A stretch of 64,000 bases of DNA, from contig NC_088645.1 of assembly GCF_964019385.1 (NCBI RefSeq), positions 19,342,680-19,406,679 on the forward strand. The letters run 5' to 3'. The DNA comes from Sycon ciliatum. Lineage: Eukaryota > Porifera > Calcarea > Leucosolenida > Sycettidae. A program made the translations under genes and the position numbers. Under the pieces are notes generated by a model. It made no database searches, had not been told where the DNA came from, and was given only the letters and a program-made list of their open reading frames with translations. Shown here in pieces: positions 43,918-55,650 of this stretch (position 1 is its first letter; each line of letters starts with the position of its first letter).

Positions 43918-46802
43918 TCAGTGGAGCTCCGCCGCTCCGCTGGCTGGTGACCAATGCATTTGGCCTCACCAACAAGCTGGGAGAGCTGCAGCATGCACTG
44001 CTCAACGATAACGTCGACATAGCGGTTATCACAGAAATGAAGTTCTCGGCCCAGACCGTAGCCTCTGAGACAATATTTCCAGGATACTCGCCTCCCATCC
44101 GACGTGACCGGGATGCATTTGGTGGCGGCATTGCTGTATGGGTGAAGTCCGGCCTCCCAGTAGTGCACCTCGACCAGATTCCCACTGATGACCACGAAGT
44201 CCTCTGGCTCGCCGTGAGTCTTTCCACGCAACAATCTGTTGTTATCGGTGCCTTGTATCGGCCTGGATCCTGTGCGGACAACGACACCTGTCTGATTGAG
44301 TATCTTGGACCTGCACTAGACGTGGCCCGCACTCACGGCACTCACATAGTGCTAGCTGGGGATTTTAATGTCCATCACGAGACTTGGCTCTGCAGCAGCA
44401 AAACAGCTGTAGCTGGAGAGGCCTTAGAAGAATTGTGTGCTGAGCATCAACTCCACCAGCATGTCTTGCAGCCGACTAGGGGTCTGAACACCCTGGACCT
44501 CATCCTCTCCAACATGCCCGTTCCTATCGACACCACTGTCAAAGCGCCACTTGGTCGCTCTGACCATGGGGTTGTTCTTGCCGACTTTTACCTCACCCCT
44601 GATGCTGAGCAAGCTACCTCCAGGACTGTCTGGCGCTACAATCAGGCAGACTGGGGGCGCCTGCGGGCCTTCTACTGCACTACTGACTGGTCCACCATTG
44701 TGACTGACGACCCTGAAGAGTCCTGCAGGAAGCTAAGTGACGTCATCTCCAGTGGCATGCAGAAATTTATCCCCGCCAAGCAGCTTGCTACCCGCCCAGC
44801 AGACCCCAAATGGTGGACTCCTGAGTGCACCACAGCATTGAACACTAAAGACAAGGCATGGAAGGCCTGGAGACACAATCTTTTCAGCGAAGCCCGCAAG
44901 GCTTGCTTCATGCGCTCAGTAGAAGATGCTATCCTCGCGAATGTGGGAGCTCGCACATCCTGGGAACTGATAGTTCGTCGGAAACTGTCACGCGGAGGCC
45001 TGAAAGACAAGCAATGGTGGTCGGAGCTCAAATCTGCTGCTGGCGCCAGTCATGGCTCGTCTATACCATGCTTGGTAGATGACGCTGGTCACCAACTCCG
45101 TATGAATGCTGCCAAAGCGAACTGCCTTGGTCGCTACTTCGCCAATAAATGTAGCCTTGGAGATGATGACTTGGGCCCGGGGGATCTCCCTCATGTTCGC
45201 CAACCCGGGGTCACCCCACTTAGCCGAATCCACTTCCGCCTGCAAACAGTGCAACGCCTCCTGAACCAGCTCGACGTTGGCAAGGCGTCCGGTCCGGACA
45301 ACATCCCTGCCCGAGTGCTGAAAGAGTGCTCCCATGAACTTGCATCGCCTCTCACGTCTCTCTTCGCCCTGTGCTTCCGTAAGGGTGTCCAGCCAAAGGC
45401 CTGGAAGAGTGCTCGAGTTGTGCCAGTCTACAAGAAGGGCAGCCTATCCAACCCTAAGAATTACCGCCCAGTCTCCCTCCTCCCCATCATCTCCAAAGTG
45501 ATGGAGCGTATTGTGAACTGTCAAATTGTGAATCACCTTGAAAAACATCATCTCTTGTCAACCAAGCAGTACGGATTTCGCAGTGGCCTTGGAACAGCGG
45601 ACCTACTAGCAGTGCTTGGGCATGATTGGTCGCTGGCAGCTGGTTCTGGTGGCTGTGCCCACGTCCTGGCTTGCGACATTGCTGGTGCGTTTGACCGCGT
45701 GTCGCACCCCGGCGTCCTACACAAAGCGGCCACTCTCGGTATTGGCGGTAGCCTGCTGCAGTGGCTACGGGACTATTTGCGGAATCGCACACTAAGCGTA
45801 ATCGTCAATGGACAGGAATCTGCTCAATTCCAGATTAAAGCTGGCGTACCCCAAGGCAGCATCCTGGGACCCACCTTATTTTTGATGTATGTCAACGATG
45901 CTGAGACCTGTCTTTCCCCATCAACACGAATGGGTGTGTACGCAGATGACACCACGCTGTACACCATCATACGATCCAGACATGACTCTGCTGGCAGCAT
46001 TGCAGACATGCAATCTAGCCTGGATCGATTGAGTAGCTGGGGAGAACAATGGCGAATTCGCTTTGAGCCGACAAAGTCGCAGCTGCTGCATATTGGCCAA
46101 CACCGCAACCCCTGGCCACTCCCAGACCTAACGTTCGGAGCCCATGATATTCCCTGTGGGGACGAGCTGAAGCTTCTGGGAGTGACCTTCGACAGCAAAC
46201 TCACCTTCAGACGCCACCTCCGCAATGTTTCTCTTCGTGCCGTAGCCCGACTAGGATTTCTGCGTCGAGCATCAAGTTTCCTTGGTCGTGAAGGACGCTT
46301 GACAACGTACAGAGGCTTCGTACGCCCTGTACTCGAGTACGCACCATTGACATGGATGGGCGCAGCCAACTCACACCTGCAAGGTCTCCACCGAGTACAG
46401 CGGAAGGCCCTTGCTATCATTGGTCCTGACGCCTTGCTGCAGAGCCTAGCTGCCCGCCGCCAAGTGTACGCTCTCACGTACATGTACAAGCTAATGTGCC
46501 TTCAAGACCATCCAGATCTCTCTGCGCTCGTGCCGCCTCGCCAGGAAGCTAGCCTCGTCCCGCGGACAAGGTCGCAGCTCCGTGTCCGCCACCAGCATCA
46601 GCTACAAGCAGTGCTCCTCCCTACGGCCCCCAACTTTCTCCAGCGTTCGTTCCCATATGGTGTAGTGGATGAATGGAACAGGCTTCCGCAAGACATGTTT
46701 CCGGATCCGATGCCCCAGTTGAAGTCTCTCCAATCCTTCAAGACGAAGGTCCATCGCCACTTGCGTCAAAAGAATTGGCTCTGGGCTACGGACTCCCTGT
46801 GA
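43914..46802 (+). CDS. LINE ORF2: AP endonuclease-reverse transcriptase (962 residues)
   Basis: The N-terminal apurinic-type endonuclease has E41 in VITEMKFS, GDFN (149-152), D195 in TLDLILSN and SDH (216-218). The RT follows: KASGPDNIPARVLKE (about 457-471), YRPVSLLPIISKVMERI, the first catalytic aspartate D588 in CDIAGAFD, VPQGSILGP (645-653), YADDT (676-680) and KLLGVTFDSKL. The C-terminal part has RPVLEYAPLTWMGA and HRVQRKAL, common to CR1/L2/Jockey RTs. No RNase H is visible. All catalytic residues are present in one frame, so it should be able to nick and prime by target-primed reverse transcription. Confidence 0.92.
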   Translation: MISGAPPLRWLVTNAFGLTNKLGELQHALLNDNVDIAVITEMKFSAQTVASETIFPGYSPPIRRDRDAFGGGIAVWVKSGLPVVHLDQIPTDDHEVLWLAVSLSTQQSVVIGALYRPGSCADNDTCLIEYLGPALDVARTHGTHIVLAGDFNVHHETWLCSSKTAVAGEALEELCAEHQLHQHVLQPTRGLNTLDLILSNMPVPIDTTVKAPLGRSDHGVVLADFYLTPDAEQATSRTVWRYNQADWGRLRAFYCTTDWSTIVTDDPEESCRKLSDVISSGMQKFIPAKQLATRPADPKWWTPECTTALNTKDKAWKAWRHNLFSEARKACFMRSVEDAILANVGARTSWELIVRRKLSRGGLKDKQWWSELKSAAGASHGSSIPCLVDDAGHQLRMNAAKANCLGRYFANKCSLGDDDLGPGDLPHVRQPGVTPLSRIHFRLQTVQRLLNQLDVGKASGPDNIPARVLKECSHELASPLTSLFALCFRKGVQPKAWKSARVVPVYKKGSLSNPKNYRPVSLLPIISKVMERIVNCQIVNHLEKHHLLSTKQYGFRSGLGTADLLAVLGHDWSLAAGSGGCAHVLACDIAGAFDRVSHPGVLHKAATLGIGGSLLQWLRDYLRNRTLSVIVNGQESAQFQIKAGVPQGSILGPTLFLMYVNDAETCLSPSTRMGVYADDTTLYTIIRSRHDSAGSIADMQSSLDRLSSWGEQWRIRFEPTKSQLLHIGQHRNPWPLPDLTFGAHDIPCGDELKLLGVTFDSKLTFRRHLRNVSLRAVARLGFLRRASSFLGREGRLTTYRGFVRPVLEYAPLTWMGAANSHLQGLHRVQRKALAIIGPDALLQSLAARRQVYALTYMYKLMCLQDHPDLSALVPPRQEASLVPRTRSQLRVRHQHQLQAVLLPTAPNFLQRSFPYGVVDEWNRLPQDMFPDPMPQLKSLQSFKTKVHRHLRQKNWLWATDSL

Positions 46803-46842
46803 GGCTATGCCACCCGTCAATGAGTAACTACCCTCGTCCATC

Positions 46843-47232
<390 letters not shown>

Positions 47233-47454
47233 ATCTCCCTCCCTCCCTAGCTGCATTCCTTACGATGCCTGGTCGTAGGCTATGATTCCGAGACCTCCGG
47301 TCGGATGAGCCTCGCCAACCACATCGGCACATCGCCCCTACTCCCCTTTGTCTTGTTGTCCAGCGTCATTGCAGTTGTCCTCTAGTACTAATAATCAGGG
47401 GAAGAGTATTAGTAGGGCTGTGTTTTTTAGTAAAAAAAAAAAAAAAAAAAAAAA

Positions 47455-48265
47455 CGTACTCCAAATCGGTGCAATGCATGAATACGATGTATGTGTACAA
47501 TGAATATTCAGTATTCGAAGGTGGGTGGGCAGCTTGAATCCTTTTCAAATATTGAAGTAAGCAAGTATAATGACAAAGAATAGCTGATGAGTGCGGATAA
47601 ATGATCGACATATTCGCAGTTGCATCCTGCGTGGCGTCGTTCCTCAATCTCGTCTTCCATTTCTTCCTCCGCAGCTGAAGACACGACGTCGCTGCCGTCA
47701 CTAGCCCAAGCCTCAGAATTTATCTCAGTTGACGACTCCTCATTTTCAGACTCTGACGAGTCATCGGCCACCTTGAGCCGCATCGCAGCAGGAGATGACG
47801 GCTGCGATTCCGCCTCGCTGTCGACATCGATTTCGGAACCAAAGAACGTTTCATCCCCATTCTGAACTTCAGCGGCTACCTCAGCATCCACCCCCCACCA
47901 GGCTCGAGCTTGCTGTATACAATGACTGCCGTGTGTGCTCTGCGAACAGCTCTGGCATCCGCAGCCATTGAAACAAGATCAAAGAACACTGGAGTCGCCA
48001 CTCGACACCACTTCAACTTCAAAATAAATTACTTCAAGCAAGGAGTTCAAGAAGTCGTCGTGCTGTTCGCAGCGCGATCAAAAAGTCGTTGAACGTCACA
48101 AATCGACTTTTTCTCGTTTTCGCTGATTGCCGCTCATATCGTAGGCAACTAATTACTTTTTGAAAAATTTAGTATGCCAGATATTTTCAGTGTTCAGTAT
48201 TCTTGAATGTCACAACGTGATTGCAAAATTCTACATAGTGGTACTTCACCCTCCTTTTCATCCAG
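47455..48265. other. Intron sequence; unrecognised acidic open frame on minus (47891-47508)
   Basis: The minus frame of 127 codons starts MDAEVAAEVQNGDETFFGSE and is rich in Glu, Asp and Ser to about residue 85, then hydrophobic. Acidic stretches of this kind open some transposase proteins, such as piggyBac, but no other part of one is visible. I cannot assign a function. No other feature is seen. Confidence 0.35.
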
Positions 48266-48382
48266 ATATAAACGAATGTGTCAATGGCACGTATGCGTGT
48301 CGTGGAAACAGAAAATGTGTGAATACTGTGGGGTCGTATTTCTGCCGATGTCTGGATGGATACAACGGTTCTACATGCCAAG
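48266..48382 (+). CDS. Gene 2, exon 3: calcium-binding EGF module
   Basis: A phase 1-1 exon of 39 codons between acceptor catccag and donor gtgagc. It reads D-I-N-E-C, then six cysteines in EGF order, with [12 protein letters not shown] matching the Asn-hydroxylation and calcium-binding consensus. Compared with the gene 3 and 4 counterparts it lacks a five-residue insert (MANPG) between the second and third cysteines. Confidence 0.88.
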
Positions 48383-48491
48383 GTGAGCTACCTCATCTGC
48401 ATATTTCTTTCGACAATTGCAAGGTTGCGGCTGACTAAAGAAACGACTGAACTATTAACTATGCTTGGTAGCTCGGCCTACATAGCTCGTA

Positions 48492-48539
48492 GCTGTTCTG
48501 ATGAGGCATTTATGGCCGAAACAGCTTGCTGTCTACAGC
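48492..48539 (+). ncRNA. Type-I hammerhead ribozyme (stem I mismatch)
   Basis: Core ctgatga at 48498-48504, stem II ggc/gcc with a seven-base loop, gaa at 48518-48520, stem III acagc/gctgt with a tt loop, cleavage nucleotide C48533. Stem I gctgt/acagc is perfect except for a U-U opposition next to the core (48497 with 48534), which would lower activity. The following attgagtatt segment matches the tandem array at 578-1434, so the two families are related. Confidence 0.85.
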
Positions 48540-48703
48540 ATTGAGTATTACGTTCCTCGGCTTTCGTCTTGTCAGTAGGCTGCTCTAGTGCTGCGGCATC
48601 GCGCAATGCCCACTACTTTTTGTAGCTTGAGCACTCTGGCGCTAGAGCGACGGGCTATCTTAATGTCTGTGGTGCCTCTTTGCACCATGGCTGGTAGCTG
48701 CTA

Positions 48704-49937
48704 CCAAGAGTAGATAAACAAGAGTGTGCAACTCCGGGATCCGCGCGGATTGGTTGGCCCACGGCGGAATTTTTTGTTGACGTAATCTTTTCGACCACCC
48801 ACGCGCTGCTAGTCTTTTGGAAAGTTTTGCCTCGTGCACTTGGTCGGGCTTACATTACAATGTCGGTGCCCAACACGTGCTCTCACACTGCTCTTCGGCA
48901 AGAAGCGCGTTTTTCTGAAAAAAGGTGACGTCAACAACAAAATCCGCCGTGGTTGGGGGTATCTCCCCAAAGATCATCCAAAAGTTCAAGAGAGCAGCTT
49001 ATCACCATCTCCTCAGAACAAAATGGCACTGGGCCACTCATAGCATACGCGAGTAAGAGGGTACACTGTCCTACCTTGCTTGGAAATACATGTAATCTCT
49101 CCTCACAGACAGTCTCCTCTTGAATTTAAAGGTCTAACAGCGTTCACATCAATACTCAACTTATTCTTTTGCTCACTGAGCAATACAATCTTTCCATTTT
49201 CTTTCTTCTGTTTTCTTTTTCAATTTAATCCTCCCTACCCAATATTAGCCCTTTCCCAAAGGTGCTCTTTTAATTCGCACGAAGTGCTTTTCGCGTCCCT
49301 CAAAATATGCTGAAAAAGTGCTCTTTTTTCAGTGAAAACAGGCAAAAAGTGCTCTTTTTCAGTGAAGCATAGCCATGACACATGTTTAGATATGAACTCA
49401 AGATGAGAAATGAATACGCACTCTTCCATTTATGGGTCCAAGAAAGGCAAACCAGGAAGTAAAGTTCAAAAAACCCACTGTTTACAGCATTGCGTACACC
49501 AGGCACAAGCTTCACCAGCGTGTTACCCCCAAAAAAGCAGCGTGCCAAGGCCCATCGCGATATCGAGCACTCGGAAACTGTGATCGCATGCATGAGCAAA
49601 CAGATTTTAGCACTTTTTCAGCTCAAAAAGGTCAAAAAGGGCGATATTCACCAAAAACGCAATAAAGGGCGAAAGAAACGGGCTTTTCCAAAAAGGGTCA
49701 AAAAGGGCGAAAAAAGGGCGAGCACCTTTGGGAAAGTGCTACCCAATATCCCTTTGGTGCGTCCATGGAGCTATGAAGCCGAGACCTCTGGTCGGCGGAG
49801 CTTAATGAGCCCCACCACCACACTCCATTATTCACCACAGTGTCTGGAGATATGTGGATTTTGTAGAAAAAAGAGAAAAAAACTGGAGATTGTGCAGGAC
49901 AGATCCGGAGTTGTACGCTCTTGTTTATCTACTCTTG
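48704..49937. mobile_element. 1.2-kb element with ~35-bp terminal inverted repeats
   Basis: caagagtagataaacaagag and the following 15 bases at 48704-48741 face their complement at 49901-49937 with about three differences. A second inverted pair inside (49243-49275 and 49712-49750, around tttcccaaaggtgctc) and short aaaagggcgaaaa repeats fill the interior. No transposase frame is visible and no convincing target duplication was found, so it is non-autonomous and unclassified. Confidence 0.65.
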
Positions 49938-49954
49938 CAACTACTTAGCTCGTA

Positions 49955-50002
49955 GCTGTACTGATGAGGCCTTTATGGCCGAAACAGCTTGCTGTCTACA
50001 GC
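49955..50002 (+). ncRNA. Type-I hammerhead ribozyme
   Basis: All stems are perfect: stem I gctgta/tacagc (49955-49960, 49997-50002), core ctgatga 49961-49967, stem II ggcc/ggcc around tttat, gaa 49981-49983, stem III acagc/gctgt with a tt loop, and C49996 at the cleavage position. About 58 bases around it repeat the 48.49-kb hammerhead with three substitutions, including the base that repairs stem I. Confidence 0.93.
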
Positions 50003-50177
50003 ATTGGTTGTACTTGAAGTATATGTTTTCAAACTGGGACGGACGCAAGGAATATTATAAAGATGTCTTTTCCAGGCACCAATCGGGCACAAGGGGAAGA
50101 TTGATGATCCACCAGCATTATTAGACTGGATGATTTGAATCGTCCACTTAAAAAAGAATCATCTTTCTCAGCCTATT

Positions 50178-50350
50178 CAAGCTCAACTGGAACACAGTAA
50201 ATTGAACAGGGAGTGGTGCTTTCTTGCAGGTCAACCCAGTTGAAGGTTCGATGGACTTCTCGTGTGCTCTGGATCGCGGTCGTTAGTCAGTCGAGTGATA
50301 ATTCATGTCACAGGAAAGGCACAATCTCCAAAGTAGGGAGCGACACACAT
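50178..50350 (+). repeat. Hammerhead-associated repeat with a decayed ribozyme
   Basis: caagctcaactg (50178-50189) matches the 5' stem I and core start of the 37.6-kb hammerhead; about 18 bases carrying the rest of the core and stem II are missing; gaacacagtaaattgaacag resumes at the box after stem II. What follows (gggagtggtgctttcttgca) tracks the same family to about 50350. The ribozyme is dead. Confidence 0.65.
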
Positions 50351-51388
50351 TTTCCCAAATTTCCCAAATATACATCCCCTTATGGAATACAAAATAAATC
50401 ATCAATTGTAGGTAATTATTGTGAAAGAAGAAAGACAACATGTTCCTTGTCAGTTTTGTGCCATTTTGTCGCACTCGCTTATTGTATAAGATCTGGTTAC
50501 GTTCGTGGACAGTTAGTCCCCCCCCCCTCCAGTTAATTTCATTGTCAGTTATAGTTACATTTCAATTGCCAGTTACTGTGTGTTCACTGAGACCCGTGTG
50601 CATTTGCCTCCGAGAGAGACTGCGGCCAGCTACAATAGCTCGTAACATTTTGTCCTTCTTCTTTCACAATAATTTAATTGGCTCACCACCCGAGTTAAAT
50701 AGTGGGTAACCTTAATTATTTATTATGCTGGGTCTTTTATATGCTCGTGAAATTTCGAAAAATATATTACAAGATTCCACGTACTTTACCGTCCATTTCA
50801 TTTAGATATACTGGGTAGTTTTTCTCAGCGATTTAATTTCGCTAATTTCGTCGCTTGGTACCGACCGGCCAAAATAATTAATGTCATTCCAAAATTTGTC
50901 ATCGAGGCAAATGATGCATAATAGAGCCATTGCTACATGTTAGATTAACAACTTCATATCGATTTCGTTTTTGAAAACTCCAATCTGCCAAGGTTTAATA
51001 ACGGCCAGAAGTTTCATTTCGAGATCTGCCAAAGTTTCTCACCGACCAAAATTAAGTGTTGATTTACAGTAACCAGATCGGCAGAAATCATTCACAAAGT
51101 ATGCCTGCCCTGCACATTGAGCAAGATTTGATGTAAGTGTGTGTGTGTCCGTGTCTTTGTCTCTGTGTGTGTCTCTCTGTTTGTCTGTCTGTATGTATGG
51201 ATATCTGTCTGTCTCACATTGAGCAAAGGCTTGGGTCTCCTTACGATGACACATTAGCAACAAGTTCAGAGGTACGTTTTTCTGGTTCTGTGTTTTATGC
51301 CTGCTGGTGTTGACGCTTGTGCTTGTTTGGACATGCGGACATGTGTACCGAACACATCGCAACGGATTCTAATCTAATGGGCATCTAG

Positions 51389-51520
51389 ATATTGATGAAT
51401 GTCAAAACGGCAAAAACAATTGCAACAAAATGGTCAACAGTGACAACAGACAATGCCAGAATCTGAACGGCTCATACCATTGTCCCTGTCTTCCTGGATA
51501 TGCTGGGTCGCAATGTGACG
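51389..51520 (+). CDS. Gene 2, exon 4: calcium-binding EGF module
   Basis: A phase 1-1 exon of 44 codons after acceptor catctag and before donor gtgagt. It reads D-I-D-E-C, six cysteines, with C-Q-N-L-N-G-S-Y-H-C-P-C matching the calcium-binding and hydroxylation pattern, ending GYAGSQCDG. Nearly identical to 60191-60322. Confidence 0.9.
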
Positions 51521-52150
51521 GTGAGTACTTTCTACAATTCCCTATTCACAGATGCATGAACTATTTGACTAATGGTTTATTGCAACATCTCAAGACTCAG
51601 TGAAAACATAGGCCGATGCGAAGAGATTCTTCAAGAGAATTTTATTCAAATTTACTAGGACAGTCCCCCAGACTCAAGGGTTTCTCACGGGGTGCCCTGA
51701 TCTTTTATTTTAAAGTAATGCATGGTGAAATTTCGATGTACCGGGCTGTGATTGGCAGCTGTTGCAAATAGGGGCCATACAGATACATCATTTCAGACTG
51801 TAGGGTTATTCGGAAGAAGTTATGACCTCATGTTCAGATAATTCTCCCAGATTTGTGGAAGGGTTTCGAATGTCGGATTACAGCTCGTTCAATGTGTGTA
51901 TACTGCACTTCCTGTTTTCAATGTTCACATTCCATGTGTGTATCGCTAAAAAAAGGGTACACACAGTCAAACCTTGACACAAGAACAACAAACCAATGTC
52001 ATGTTGTTACTGCGTGCACAAGGTCTCTAGCATTACTAGGATTCTTGTCTCCACGCCACCTGTTCAAGTATATGTGCGCACTGGAATTTTCTCCTGTCTT
52101 TGCTTTGCGTGTATATCCACGAATCCGCCACCCAAATACAACCAACTTTA

Positions 52151-55100
52151 AGGTGGCTCACACCTTCTGCGCGCGCATCGTTTGAAAAGTGTAAGTTTTC
52201 AGTAAATTTTTCAGTAGCGATGATTTTTGTGCGATCAACCGTTGTAGGAAACGTCTTCTCGCTTTTCTGCAATTCTGGCGACCTAGCTAGAACCTGCTGC
52301 TAGTGTCCCTCTTCACTCGTTCTTTCTATGAAAGGGGAAGGCAGCACTCGCAGAAGATTTTCCAAGAATGCAATGTCGACTGGTGCTCGTACTATAAGAA
52401 GGGAGAAATCAAAGTCCGCTCTTGAATCACGCCTGAGTCTTAGAAAATTATTTCAGAAAACGCTTGTGTAGATTTCCTGCCAGTGCCACTGACATCTCGC
52501 GATCCGTTCAAATATAACTTGCTCGATCATCTCCCGCACTGACTGGTAAATTCGTCGGGTAGCTGTGGATGGATCGATTCAGGGAGATCGAAGGTAAATA
52601 CATCGAAGCACTTCAAACACGTTTCAAGACGCACTTCAAACACGTTTCAAGACGCACTTCAAATGTTGTTATTGTGTCTTGAAAATTGTTTACAACAATT
52701 CGGACTTCAATACGCTGTTGAATTGTATCCTCTGCTTGGGAGTCTCGACTGTTTTATTGCTGCATGGCTTTTCTCAACACTGTACATGTATCGCGGAACG
52801 CAGATTGGATGGCATTGGAGGTGAATTTGATAATTATTTGTGACTGTGTCATCAACCAAGTGAGGATATCAAATATCAACAGGGACGCTCCGAAAATCAC
52901 AAACGCTGCGAAATAGGTATGAAATGGTCTCACACACTGGTGGGTATTCCACATTCATTGTATCATATATTTAGACTGTCCGAAAGTTTGTCGTGCCGTG
53001 CAACTTTCACAGACTAATCCGATAATTGGCATGTGGCCCTATCGGCACACACTCATGCGTATGCCGCTCAGTCTATCTATAATTATGTGCACGCACATGT
53101 GTGTATACTTACAGAATTCTATTACGTATGCAAAATTAGGCAATCTACATGTTCATATATATGTGTGTGCACTCACTCCTATGACATAGAACGACAGTGC
53201 AGGCTATGTAAAGTCGCACGAATGTGTGTTACCCGGGTGTGTACATGCATGCGCACTCGCGCGGGCGTTTTGTGTGCGCGCCTGGCATGGCATAACGCCG
53301 TTCAATATGACTAGTGTTGAACCGTGGTAATTTTCCCCACCCCTTCTTTTTTCTATTGGCGTTGGATATGCAACTAATGACATAAACTCGGTTGTTGAAA
53401 ACGAGTGCTATGCACCACAATGGATTGACAATAATATAATACAAGTAGCGCTGTAAAAGCGCTGGTAATACTCATGTTGCAGCCATGGCAATTGTGATTA
53501 GCTTTCCAAGCCAAGCCTGCTGCAGAAATTATTGCACTCTGACCAGCTGGAGTGGCCCAGGACTGCAGGTTGTGGAGAACAGGAGTGATGCTTGTATATA
53601 CGCTTGTATTTACATGATGGACTTCGAAGTAACGTTAGGTGTATTACTTGTATGTTCTGCCTGTGCACGTGTACATGTGCTGGTCAGTGTGGAACCGCCA
53701 TCCATATCAGATCATACAGCTTAGCTGCTATCAGTCTCAACAGCTTATATCTGGCAAATAGGGTTTTAGTGGCTCAATTTTGCTTACTGTGTTCAACAGA
53801 GTGGCATTGCACACAGCTACTTTATGTAATAGTAGCATCTTGGAAATTTTATATTTTTGATAGTTACCTTCAGTAGAAACTTCTCCAGTGTGGCTCTTAG
53901 CTTCATTACCACGGAGACTAAGCATTCAAGAAATGCACGAAGAACAGTGGCTAGATGCGAAGTGAAAAGCCATTGGACCGTACCCAATGGAATACGCATT
54001 TACTGAAGTAGTATAGCAGTATTGCTTGCTATGCTGGCAGCAAACACTGTATAATAATAATTTCATTACCAGTAGAAAGTGCCCAATGTGCATTGCTTCA
54101 GCACTGTGTTTTGGACAAAGCAGTCAAAAAATTCCACATCAGTATTGGCTTCATGTTGGAGAAAGTTGTGAAAAACACTAGAGCATACATGTACACTCAA
54201 TACACATGCTAAGCTACATGTATGGCATTTAGTATGTGGGCGACTTCAAAGTTCCATTTTGGTAGTTAGCTTCGGTAGAAACTGTCTAAACTTGATCCAA
54301 AGCTCTACTACTATGTTCTGAAGATGTTGCAATCAAGTAAAGTAAGACACGTATCTGCCGCATTGGAGCTAGTTGTGAAAACCTTTAGACCATACACACA
54401 ATGCACATGCTCAGCTATGGCATTTAGTATGTGGGCGACTTCAAAGTTTTATTTTGGTAGTTAGCTTAGGTGGAAACTGCTAAAACTTGATCCAAAGCTC
54501 TACTACTATGTTCTGAAGATGTTGCAATCAAGTAATGTAAGACAGGTATCTGCCGCATTGGAGCTAGTTGTGAAAGCCTTTAGACCACACACACAATGCA
54601 CATGCTCAGCTATGGCATTTAGTATGTGGGCGACTTCAAAGTTCTATTTCGGAAGTTAGCTTCGGTGGAAACTGCTAAAACTTGATCCAAAGCTCTACTA
54701 TTATGTTCTGAAGATGTTGCAATCAATTATTGCAAGATACGTATCTGTCATATGGTGGAGTCGGGAGTTCTAAGGCGTTGGACAATGTCCCAGTGCAATG
54801 TGCTGATTCTTGAAAATATGGCATCACTTGACACTTCAAAGTTTTATTTCAAGAGTTACCTTCGGTAGAACCTCCTCAGACTTGCTACACAGTACCATTA
54901 TTAGGTAATGATAGCATAACCATCGAATACAGGGCAAGTCCAGTGTCAAATACTTGTGGGCGGGGCTAATATGTGGGACATGTGCGCTGAAATGGGATGA
55001 TTCCAAAAGAGAAAAAGGTCACCTTCTAGCAGAATTCTACCCACTTCTAAAGCTTATGCTGGTATTTAGCAAGTATACTACTCTCCTGATGTTGGACATC

Positions 55101-55335
55101 AAGAAAAATGGGGTAACTACGAGTGCTACGGCCAAAAAAGTGGTTTTCCGGTGTTTTTTGGCCTAAATTGGCAATTGTGAGTATGCTATGTTTGGCCCCT
55201 CCCCCGAGTTAAACCGGCCGGTAGAACTTGATAACATTTTGCCTCCGTACACTAGATATCCTGCGGAACAAAGTAAAATCGTTTGTAGCCACGTTTCAAA
55301 CAAAATAAATTGGACCCGAGGGGTAGGAGCCACCT
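52151..55335. mobile_element. 3.2-kb non-coding insertion at TA/TTAA with 9-bp terminal inverted repeats
   Basis: AGGTGGCTC at 52151 faces GAGCCACCT ending at 55335. The flanks fit an insertion into caactttaactcaaatg, the sequence at the same place in gene 1 (16355-16371). The duplication can be read as TA (52149-52150 and 55336-55337) or as TTAA with ends GGTGGCTC (52148-52151 and 55335-55338). TTAA would point to a piggyBac-type mechanism, TA to Tc1/mariner-like. The interior has no transposase. It separates the DIDEC EGF exon from the terminal exon of gene 2. Confidence 0.82.
53840..54930. repeat. 195-bp tandem repeat inside the TTAA insertion
   Basis: agtatgtgggcgacttcaaa starts at 54231, 54426 and 54621, a period of 195, with three good copies from about 54150 to 54770. 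Diverged half copies with ttaccttcggtagaa lie at 53860 and 54850. Confidence 0.85.
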
Positions 55336-55357
55336 TAACTCAAATGATAAATTGAAG

Positions 55358-55650
55358 ATGGTTTCGTCTCCATTGTGACCTTCGCCATCTCTATCAGTCT
55401 TGTGGTAATGGTCTCTGTGCTCACGATCTCAATTCTGATAACTCAGCTAAAGAGAAAATATACTGAAGCAGCCCACATGAGCTTTCAAACTGCTGCTTTA
55501 CAGAACACGGTGGGAACAGCTGGCAGTAACGCCCTATCCCTAACATGCAATGACGCCTATGGGACAACTACGTCTGGAGTTCGACAAGATCCTTCTCTGT
55601 ACGATACCATACAGTATACTCTTTTCATCATTGCTCAGAAGCAGGACTGA
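55358..55650 (+). CDS. Gene 2, terminal exon: transmembrane helix and tail with read-through extension
   Basis: Acceptor attgaag opens the phase-1 exon: DGFVSIVTFAISISLVVMVS, then VLTISILITQL, KRKY and a tail ending RQDPSLYDTIQ. In genes 1 and 3 the next codon is the stop TAA; here cagtaatctc has become cagtatactc, so translation continues YTLFIIAQKQD to TGA at 55648-55650. The ITIM-like SLYDTI is kept but is no longer near the C-terminus. Confidence 0.82.
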
